Source: Actinomycetota bacterium
GTDB lineage: Bacteria; Actinomycetota; Actinomycetes; Nanopelagicales; Nanopelagicaceae
Length of the DNA: 51,714 nt
Reading direction: 5' to 3'
Assembly: GCA_947450545.1 (NCBI GenBank)
Contig: CANFVU010000007.1
Span: forward strand, 1-51,714
The notes beneath the pieces are model-generated. The model saw only the letters and a list, made by a program, of their open reading frames with translations. It did not search any database and was not told the origin of the DNA. A program made the translations under genes and the position numbers. Positions within the stretch are counted from its first letter, which is position 1; each line of letters begins with the position of its first letter. Of the stretch, positions 8,794 through 15,046 are shown in pieces.

Positions 8794-8805
8794 GTGAGAC
8801 TGTAC
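8794..8805 (-). promoter_or_regulatory. 12-bp motif GTACAGTCTCAC in the promoter of the PRISE-like gene
   Basis: The minus strand reads GTACAGTCTCAC 32 bases before the PRISE-like ATG. The identical 12-mer occurs on the plus strand at 12695-12706, 27 bases before the importer permease start. TACAGT could serve as a -10 element (four of six consensus bases), and the following CTCAC would then overlap the start of transcription. No good -35 is seen here, so activator dependence or an operator role is possible. Confidence 0.45.
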
Positions 8806-8846
8806 GAAATGACAATAGATTGGGATAAGAGTGGTGATTCAGAGGA

Positions 8847-8891
8847 AAGTGTTCGTTCACACTTGACACTCAATCGGGGCGGTGTTTCACT
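8847..8891 (+). promoter_or_regulatory. Candidate promoter with overlapping inverted repeat for the SDR/ADH operon
   Basis: A perfect TTGACA (8863-8868) is followed after 17 bases by TTCACT (8886-8891), giving a plausible vegetative promoter about 45 bases before the SDR start. An inverted repeat AAGTGT-N6-ACACTT (8847-8864) overlaps the -35 element, the usual place for a repressor or activator site. The -10 match is weak (three of six). Confidence 0.5.
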
Positions 8892-8935
8892 TAACTCGCT
8901 TTATTTTTCTACTCCTACGTCTCAAGGAAGCGGCC

Positions 8936-9718
8936 ATGGGAAGACTTTCAGGTAAATCAGTCATCATTTCTGGTGCAGGCAGCGGCATTGGCCGCGGATT
9001 CGCGCAAGCTCTTGCTGCTGAAGGTGCAAAAGTTGGCGTTCTCGATCTCAATGAGAGCGCTGCTCAAACTGTTACAGATGCAATTAATAAATCTGGCGGA
9101 ACTGCAATGGCACTTCAAGCCAACGTTGCCAAGCGCGCTGAAGTTCGCGCAGCTTTCGAAAAATTTGTTGCATGGGCAGGGCAGCTCGATGTGCTCTTTA
9201 ATAACGCTGGCTTCAATAAGCCAATGCCACTTCTTGAAGTAACAGAAGATAACTGGCATGCAATTATGGATGTCAACGGACTTGGTGTGTTGATTGGAAT
9301 CCAAGAAGGTGCAAAGTTAATGATTCCTAATAAGTCAGGGAAAATTATTAACACTGCATCGATTGCCGGTCGTCAAGGCTATCCATCATTTGCTCCCTAT
9401 TGCGCGAGTAAATTTGCAGTCAATGCGTTGACGCAAGCAGGTGCTCGTGGATTAGCTGAGCACAACATCACTGTTAATTCATTCGCACCGGGCGTTGTCG
9501 CAACACCTTTGTGGGATGGGTTAAATAAGGATTTATACGCAATGGGAGAAGCAAAAACTCCCGACTCTGCCATGGATGAATTCGGTGCAGGAATTCTTAA
9601 AGGCCATGCTGCAGCTCCAGAAGAATTGGCGGGGACAGCGGTCTTTCTCGCTAGCAAAGATTCTGACTATATGACCGGCCAAACAATAATGATCGATGGT
9701 GGGATGGTGCTCCTCTAA
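8936..9718 (+). CDS. Short-chain dehydrogenase/reductase (classical SDR)
   Basis: This 260-residue NAD(P)-dependent oxidoreductase keeps all classical SDR motifs. The cofactor loop is GAGSGIGRG (about residues 11-19), then NNAG near 85, catalytic Ser in TASIAGRQG near 138, and YCASK with Tyr and Lys near 155-159. The C-terminal MIDGGM is also typical. ATG 8936 is preferred because AAGGAAG precedes it by 6 bases and the protein then starts directly with GRLSGKSVIISG; an upstream in-frame start lacks this. It is the first gene of a four-gene run whose members overlap by 1-4 bp. It probably oxidises a secondary alcohol, and the substrate is not identifiable. Confidence 0.9.
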   Translation: MGRLSGKSVIISGAGSGIGRGFAQALAAEGAKVGVLDLNESAAQTVTDAINKSGGTAMALQANVAKRAEVRAAFEKFVAWAGQLDVLFNNAGFNKPMPLLEVTEDNWHAIMDVNGLGVLIGIQEGAKLMIPNKSGKIINTASIAGRQGYPSFAPYCASKFAVNALTQAGARGLAEHNITVNSFAPGVVATPLWDGLNKDLYAMGEAKTPDSAMDEFGAGILKGHAAAPEELAGTAVFLASKDSDYMTGQTIMIDGGMVLL

Positions 9719-10695
9719 TGAAAGCTCTTCAATTTATGTCTCCAAATGTTATGGCAGTAAATAACATTGACATTCCAAAGATTGCAGAAGATGAAGTCCT
9801 TTTGGCAAGCCGTTCTGTAGGTATTTGTCACTCAGATATCGAGCTTCTTGAAGGTCGCTACATCATTCCTTTCAAGTACCCAGTAATCCCAGGCCACGAA
9901 TGGGCCGCAGAGGTTATGGAAGTCGGTAAGAAAGTTACGACTCTCAAAGCTGGCGATCGCGTTGTTGGCGAATGCGTTATTGGCCAAGAACACTTCGGTT
10001 TCAGCATCAGCGGTGCTATGGCAGATTTCTTTATTGCAAAAGCTGATTGGTTGCACAAGATTCCAGAAAATCTTTCTTACACGCAAGGCGCACTTGTAGA
10101 ACCATTTAGCTGTGGTTACTACGCAACTGTTCGCGCAGATAACCTCGATGGTAGCGACACTGTTGTTGTATTCGGTGCTGGTCCAATTGGTCTTGGTGTT
10201 ATCGCAGCAAGTGCTGCAAAGCGCGCACGCGTCATTGTTGTCGAGCCTTCAGCTGCACGTGCACAAGTTGCACTCGGACTTGGCGCAGAAGATGTTGTCG
10301 ACCCAACAAAGGGTTCTGTTGCAGATCAGGTTATGGCGCTCACCCAGGGACAGGGTGCATCAGTTGTTATTGATGCGAGCGGTCGCCCAGATGCAATGGC
10401 AGCAACTCTTGAAGTTGCTGGTTTCCGTGCACGCGTTGTCATCATCGGCATCAGCGTTGGTGGAAGTGCCCCAACACAAATGGGTCTCATTCAATCGAAG
10501 GAGCTCCAAGTACGCGGAATCATTGGTTCTCCAGGGGTATGGCCACAAACCATCAAATTCCTTGCTCGCACAAATATCGATCTCTCGAAGCTTGTTACAT
10601 CTAGTTTTGACATTGCTGAAGCGAACTTGGCTTATGACAAAGTGCTTACCGACAAGAGCCAAATTAAAGTTCACGTCACCAACAGCAAGTCATGA
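9718..10695 (+). CDS. Zinc-type alcohol/polyol dehydrogenase (MDR superfamily) without structural zinc
   Basis: This 325-residue medium-chain dehydrogenase retains the catalytic zinc ligands Cys37 (GICHSD) and His60-Glu61 (PGHEW), and a Rossmann GAGPIGLG motif near residue 155. The lobe that normally carries four structural-zinc cysteines is shortened (GECVIGQEHFGFSISG) and has a single Cys, so structural zinc is absent. This explains the length of 325 rather than about 350 residues. Relatives oxidise sorbitol, threonine or butanediol. The start overlaps the SDR stop by one base (TAATG) and the next gene overlaps its end by 4 bp, so it belongs to a tightly coupled catabolic operon. Substrate unknown. 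Confidence 0.88.
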   Translation: MKALQFMSPNVMAVNNIDIPKIAEDEVLLASRSVGICHSDIELLEGRYIIPFKYPVIPGHEWAAEVMEVGKKVTTLKAGDRVVGECVIGQEHFGFSISGAMADFFIAKADWLHKIPENLSYTQGALVEPFSCGYYATVRADNLDGSDTVVVFGAGPIGLGVIAASAAKRARVIVVEPSAARAQVALGLGAEDVVDPTKGSVADQVMALTQGQGASVVIDASGRPDAMAATLEVAGFRARVVIIGISVGGSAPTQMGLIQSKELQVRGIIGSPGVWPQTIKFLARTNIDLSKLVTSSFDIAEANLAYDKVLTDKSQIKVHVTNSKS

Positions 10696-11744
10696 GCACG
10701 ATGAAAGCAGCGGTTCTTCACGCCCTGAATGATCTTCGCATTGAAGATGTAGCGGTCCCTACCTGTGGCGACAATGATGTTCTGATCAAAGTTGCGTATA
10801 ACGGAATCTGCGGAACGGATGCCTACGAATTTGCTAAGGGCACGATGTTGGTGCCTTTGGAAAAACCACATCCCAACAGCAAACATCAAGGTGCAACAAT
10901 CCTTGGTCATGAATTTGTTGGAACAGTCGTTGAAGCAGGTAAAAACGTTGCAGGTATGAAAGGTAAGCGCGTTGCGTGCGGAGCGGGAGTCTCCTGTGGA
11001 GATTGCAAACGCTGCAAAGAGGGTCGTCCAAACTTGTGTGCGCATTACTACACGCTTGGACTAAGTATCGACGGAGGTCTTGCTGAATTTGTTAAAGCGC
11101 CTGCAAATATTTGCGTAGAAATTCCAGCAAACGTTTCGATGAAAAACGCAGCACTTGCTCAGCCGCTTGCAGTTGCTATTCACGGCGTCCGACGCTCTGG
11201 TGTTAAATCTGGAGACCGCGTATTTCTTTTGGGAGCGGGAGCTATCGGAGCATTTGCATGCGTTGCTCTCAAGAATCTTGGAGTCGATGTCACGGTTGCG
11301 GATATTTCACAAGATCGTTTGGATGTAATTCACCAACTTGGAATCACACAAACTCTTCTCATCGATCGTGATGCCACACCAGAACAACTCAAAGCTCAAT
11401 TCGGCGGCCAAGCTGATGTTGTTTTCGAAACGTCTGGAGTTCCGGGAGGCGTTGAAAAATGTATCGCTCTCACTCTCTCAGGTGGAACAGCGATGCTCTT
11501 GGGGCTCAATAAAACCCCTCAACCAGTGGTTTTCTCAGACCCAGTCTTGCGTGAAGTAACGATGCAGACGACGGTTGCTCACGTCTGCCATGACGATATG
11601 CCAGAAGCTCTCGCTTTACTTGCTGATGAGGCAATTGCTGCGCTCCTCACGGGTGAAGTATTTCCACTTGAAAAAACTCAAGCTGCTTTGGAATTACTCC
11701 TCAGCGGAACATCCAGCGGCAAAATCTTGATTGGTAGTGAGTAA
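10692..11744 (+). CDS. Zinc-type alcohol dehydrogenase, butanediol/sorbitol dehydrogenase-like (MDR)
   Basis: This 350-residue medium-chain dehydrogenase has catalytic zinc residues in NGICGTDAYEF and GHEF, and a full structural-zinc lobe (SCGDCKRCKEGRPNLC). The cofactor motif is GAGAIGAFA. Sequence style matches (R,R)-butanediol or polyol dehydrogenases that interconvert vicinal diols and hydroxyketones. The 4-bp overlap with the previous gene and the one-base overlap with the next place it mid-operon. With the preceding MDR enzyme it may catalyse successive oxidations of one polyol-like substrate, but this is inference. Confidence 0.88.
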   Translation: MSTMKAAVLHALNDLRIEDVAVPTCGDNDVLIKVAYNGICGTDAYEFAKGTMLVPLEKPHPNSKHQGATILGHEFVGTVVEAGKNVAGMKGKRVACGAGVSCGDCKRCKEGRPNLCAHYYTLGLSIDGGLAEFVKAPANICVEIPANVSMKNAALAQPLAVAIHGVRRSGVKSGDRVFLLGAGAIGAFACVALKNLGVDVTVADISQDRLDVIHQLGITQTLLIDRDATPEQLKAQFGGQADVVFETSGVPGGVEKCIALTLSGGTAMLLGLNKTPQPVVFSDPVLREVTMQTTVAHVCHDDMPEALALLADEAIAALLTGEVFPLEKTQAALELLLSGTSSGKILIGSE

Positions 11745-12613
11745 TGCATGTATTAATTGTTGGTGCAGGAAAGATGGGCTCTGCAATTGCTAAAGAGCTC
11801 GCAGCAGATGGCGTAACCACCACAATGTGGAATCGCACTTCTGAAAAACTCGATGCACTTAAGAGTGAAATTTCCTCGCCATCATTTAGTACGTCCACGG
11901 ATCTCACATCATCAGTTGCTGCCGCTGACATCATCATCACGCTTTTAACTTCTGGAAAGATAGTCGAAGAAGTTTTACTTGCTCCTGGGTTGTTGGATGC
12001 ATGTAAGAAAAGTGCAATCATCGTTGATATGAGCACAAGCGGAGTTGATACCCCGCATATTCTCAATAAAGCAATCACAGCTGCAGGACTTCGATTTGTT
12101 GATGCACCAGTTTCTGGAAGCATGGCGACGATTGCATCTCACCAACTCCTGGTTATGGCCAGCGGTGAAGCGAGCGCAATTGACGAAGTCACTCCAGTCT
12201 TGATGAAGTTCTCTAAGAAAGTTGCCAACCTCGGTGCTGCAGGAAATGGCCAAGTTATGAAGTTGGCCGTCAACCTCATTGTGCATTCACTCAGCGCTGC
12301 GATTGCAGAATCCCTAGCAATTGCTACTAAAGGCGGCATTGCAATTGAGAGCGCGTATGACATCTTGGAAGAGAGCGTCGTTGCCGCTCCATTCCTCAAA
12401 TACAAGCGCGGAGCATTTACCAACCCTGAATCTCCTGTAGCGATGCGCATCGATACCGTCGTGAAGGATATGAACCTCATTGCTGCTCTCGGCGATCAGC
12501 TTGGCTTGCCGCTGGTGGCGACCCCAGCTGTCCTCCAGGCCTATACGGAGGCCGTGACCCAGGGCTTGGCCGACCGGGATATGGCCCGCCTGCTGGAGAT
12601 TTTCCAGAAGTAA
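11744..12613 (+). CDS. 3-Hydroxyisobutyrate dehydrogenase-like / beta-hydroxyacid dehydrogenase
   Basis: This 289-residue NAD(P)-dependent enzyme is related to 3-hydroxyisobutyrate and tartronate semialdehyde reductases. The N-terminal cofactor loop is VGAGKMGSA (about 5-13), the substrate-binding signature is DAPVSGS near residue 120, and the catalytic Lys lies in GNGQVMKLAVN near 172. Length is normal for the family. It starts within the previous stop codon (TAATG) and ends the four-gene operon. The family oxidises or reduces beta-hydroxyacids, suggesting that the pathway reaches a small hydroxyacid or semialdehyde. Confidence 0.88.
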   Translation: MHVLIVGAGKMGSAIAKELAADGVTTTMWNRTSEKLDALKSEISSPSFSTSTDLTSSVAAADIIITLLTSGKIVEEVLLAPGLLDACKKSAIIVDMSTSGVDTPHILNKAITAAGLRFVDAPVSGSMATIASHQLLVMASGEASAIDEVTPVLMKFSKKVANLGAAGNGQVMKLAVNLIVHSLSAAIAESLAIATKGGIAIESAYDILEESVVAAPFLKYKRGAFTNPESPVAMRIDTVVKDMNLIAALGDQLGLPLVATPAVLQAYTEAVTQGLADRDMARLLEIFQK

Positions 12614-12635
12614 GCCTACTTTTACGCTCAAAAAC

Positions 12636-12668
12636 CGTTATAGAAGCGTTATCGAAGCGTTATAGAAA
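12636..12668 (+). repeat. Three tandem 11-bp units upstream of the importer operon
   Basis: Three consecutive units of CGTTATAGAAG (second unit CGTTATCGAAG, third ending in AAA) lie just upstream of a candidate promoter. Like the set at 6420, the unit is 11 bp, which places copies on one DNA face, but the sequence differs and is not palindromic. An activator array is a reasonable guess. Confidence 0.7.
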
Positions 12669-12672
12669 ACCC

Positions 12673-12706
12673 TTGTGAACACCTCAGGGCGTCTGTACAG
12701 TCTCAC
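12673..12706 (+). promoter_or_regulatory. Candidate promoter of the first ribose-family importer
   Basis: TTGTGA (12673-12678) and TACAGT (12696-12701) are separated by 17 bases, about 30 bases before the permease start. The -10 lies inside the 12-mer GTACAGTCTCAC (12695-12706), which recurs upstream of the PRISE-like gene on the other strand. Spacing and position support a vegetative-type promoter. The tandem repeats at 12636-12668 lie immediately upstream. Confidence 0.55.
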
Positions 12707-12733
12707 TTCACAGGCCGCCCGTGAAAGGTGAAC

Positions 12734-13753
12734 ATGAGCTCAACGCAGGTTCGAGAAGTAAAACGCTCTGCGCGTTTACAGATTTCTCGTGGCATGAAGA
12801 CTGTTCTCGCTGGAACAATCATTTTGTATATCGCCAGCGCTCTTCTTGCACCTACTAGCGTCTCCAAAGTTGCTCAAATGGGAATGCTCCCATTCGCTGC
12901 ATGTTTGGCAATCGTTGGACTTGGACAAACTCTTGTTATTCAACAAGGCGGTATCGATCTTTCAGTTGCAGGCGCTGTCTCTCTCACTGTTGTTATCGTG
13001 ACATGGGGACCTGATCGCCACGACAATCGATTGATTCCTGCTGTTATCGCTGCATTTGCTGCTGCAATCATTACTGGATTTATCAACGGTGCGCTGATCA
13101 CTAAGACAAAGCTCAACTCCATTGTTGCAACCCTTGGTGTTAACTCACTTCTCTACGGCGTCATGATGGCTCTCTCAGGTGGAAGCCCACGTCGTACAAC
13201 AGAACGTCTTTCACATTTCACCAATGACAAAATCTTTGGTCTGCCACATTCAATTTACTTTGGAATCATCTGCGCAATCGTCGTTACCATTCTTGTAAAG
13301 CGCACTGTTATTGGACGCCGCTTTGAAGCTGTTGGTGCAAATCCTCGCGCAGCACTTGCTACTGGTCTCAAAGTTGGTCGTTACCAAGTTGGCGCATATG
13401 TCATGGCTCAAATTCTTTATTGCATCGCTGGTGTAGTTCTCGGTGGAGTTATTTCCCAACCTACTGCTTACCAAGGCGATGATTACGTTCTCCCTTCAGT
13501 TGCAATTGTTGTTCTCGGTGGTACATCACTTCTTGGTGGTCGCGGATTCCCTGCAGCATCAGCACTTGCAGCGCTCTTCTTAAAGCAGCTCGATATGTTC
13601 GTGCTCTCACTCGGTGTGCCTTACGGCGTTCGCACACTCGTTATCTCGATTTCATTAATGGTTGGTATCGCACTCTATGCGGTGAATTGGCGATCAATTC
13701 GCTCCAAAGTCGGTGTGAAAACGAAAGAGGAAAGGCAGCTACAAGCAGCCTAA
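12734..13753 (+). CDS. Ribose-family ABC transporter permease (RbsC/BPD_transp_2 type)
   Basis: This 339-residue inner-membrane protein has about ten hydrophobic segments and the family signatures GGIDLSVAGA near residue 78 and GGTSLLGGRG near 260. ATG 12734 is preferred to the in-frame GTG two codons earlier because AAAGG then sits at normal distance. It precedes the binding protein and the ATPase-permease fusion of the same transport system. Because the fusion protein brings its own permease domain, this subunit probably pairs with it to form a heterodimeric channel. Substrate unknown; a sugar, polyol or cyclitol is likely from the family. Confidence 0.9.
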   Translation: MSSTQVREVKRSARLQISRGMKTVLAGTIILYIASALLAPTSVSKVAQMGMLPFAACLAIVGLGQTLVIQQGGIDLSVAGAVSLTVVIVTWGPDRHDNRLIPAVIAAFAAAIITGFINGALITKTKLNSIVATLGVNSLLYGVMMALSGGSPRRTTERLSHFTNDKIFGLPHSIYFGIICAIVVTILVKRTVIGRRFEAVGANPRAALATGLKVGRYQVGAYVMAQILYCIAGVVLGGVISQPTAYQGDDYVLPSVAIVVLGGTSLLGGRGFPAASALAALFLKQLDMFVLSLGVPYGVRTLVISISLMVGIALYAVNWRSIRSKVGVKTKEERQLQAA

Positions 13754-13829
13754 AACAATAGGTTTCGGCGGTCGCAAGATAGTCGAATAGTGCGTCAACA
13801 TATGCCGCACAACTAGGAAAGGAAATAAC

Positions 13830-14921
13830 TTGATACGCTTCAAATCTCGAGCCGCTGTAGTCGCGAGTGTCATCAGCGTTGCAGCTTTAACAATTGCAAC
13901 TAGCGTTGTCGCTTCTTCTTCAAGTAGTGCTGCAGGCGTACCTTCATGGTGCGGCCCTAAGAAAATTACAATGGGATTCACTGATGGTTTCGGTGGAAAC
14001 TCATGGCGTCTAGTAACAACAGCTGCTGTACGCGAAGAAGTTAAGCTCTGCCCAAGCGTTACAAAGCTTTACTACGCAGATGGACAAGGCAAGACAGATA
14101 AGGCAATTTCAGATATCAAAGGAATGGTTGCTAAGGGCGTAAAGGCTCTCGTTGTATTCCCAGATGCTGGCCAAGCAATGCTTCCTGCTCTTCGTTCAGC
14201 ATATAAGGCTGGCGTTGTAACAGTTCCATACCGCGTATGGGCTGGCGGAACTGCTGGTAAGGATTACAACCTATTCGTAGGATCAGATTTCGTTCTTGCT
14301 GGAAAGCTTTGGGGCGAATGGATTAAGAAGAACCTTCCAAACGGTGGAAACATCCTTCGTATCTCAGGCCCAGCTGGTAACAGCCAAGGTGCAGATGAGT
14401 CAAAGGGACTTGCACAGGTTCTCGGAAATGATCCAAAGTACAAGTTCATTGGTGCTGACCCATTCGAAGTTACAGGCTGGGATCCAGGCAAGACACAAGA
14501 AGTTCTAACAGCTGCTATTGCTAAGTATCCAAACATCGATGTAATCACATCTGACTTTGGTCCTTCAATGGTTTCAGCTCTACAAGCTGCTGTGTCATCT
14601 GGCTGGAAGGTTCCTGCAATTGCAACATCAGACGGAAACGTTCTCGGTTGCTTCTACCAGGATAACAAGGCAACACAACCTAACTTCAAGATGATGACAA
14701 TCTCAACACAGAACGATCACTCACGTTTGGCAACAGACTGGGCGATTGCTCTTGCAACCGGCGGAAAGACTCCAAAGGAAAAGGCATATCCATCAACATT
14801 GTTCGAAGATTCAGTATCTGGCAAGCCATCAGCTGTCCAGTGCCGTAAGGATCTTCCAGGAGACGTTTACCTCTCTGCAAAGATGTCTGGAGATGCTCAA
14901 GCTAAGTTGAAGACCAACTAA
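13830..14921 (+). CDS. Sugar-type periplasmic binding protein of the first ribose-family importer
   Basis: This 363-residue exported protein has a signal peptide of about 35 residues ending near SSSSSAAG, followed by a type I periplasmic binding fold (KKITMGFTDGFGGNSWR, later FVGSDFVLAGKLWGEW). No lipobox Cys is present at the cleavage site, so it may stay cell-wall associated or be retained by contact with the channel. The start codon is TTG, with AGGAAAGGAA upstream at good spacing and no better ATG in frame. A strong hairpin follows the stop and probably keeps this gene's transcript more abundant than that of the downstream ATPase gene. Ligand unknown. Confidence 0.88.
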   Translation: MIRFKSRAAVVASVISVAALTIATSVVASSSSSAAGVPSWCGPKKITMGFTDGFGGNSWRLVTTAAVREEVKLCPSVTKLYYADGQGKTDKAISDIKGMVAKGVKALVVFPDAGQAMLPALRSAYKAGVVTVPYRVWAGGTAGKDYNLFVGSDFVLAGKLWGEWIKKNLPNGGNILRISGPAGNSQGADESKGLAQVLGNDPKYKFIGADPFEVTGWDPGKTQEVLTAAIAKYPNIDVITSDFGPSMVSALQAAVSSGWKVPAIATSDGNVLGCFYQDNKATQPNFKMMTISTQNDHSRLATDWAIALATGGKTPKEKAYPSTLFEDSVSGKPSAVQCRKDLPGDVYLSAKMSGDAQAKLKTN

Positions 14922-14941
14922 GCGACAGTAAGTAGGACAAG

Positions 14942-14979
14942 AAATCAGATTGGCTGCTGCAAAGTAGCCAATCTGATTT
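14942..14979 (+). terminator. 14-bp perfect stem-loop after the binding-protein gene
   Basis: AAATCAGATTGGCT (14942-14955) pairs perfectly with AGCCAATCTGATTT (14966-14979) around a 10-base loop, and the 3' arm ends in four T. It lies between the binding-protein stop and the ATPase-permease start. It probably acts as a partial terminator or a 3'-end stabiliser, giving excess binding protein over membrane subunits. Confidence 0.8.
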
Positions 14980-15046
14980 TCCACTGTAAGGGCCGTAATA
15001 AATAAAGTTAGAAATTAAGAAATAATTAAGAAATAAGGTGAAACAA

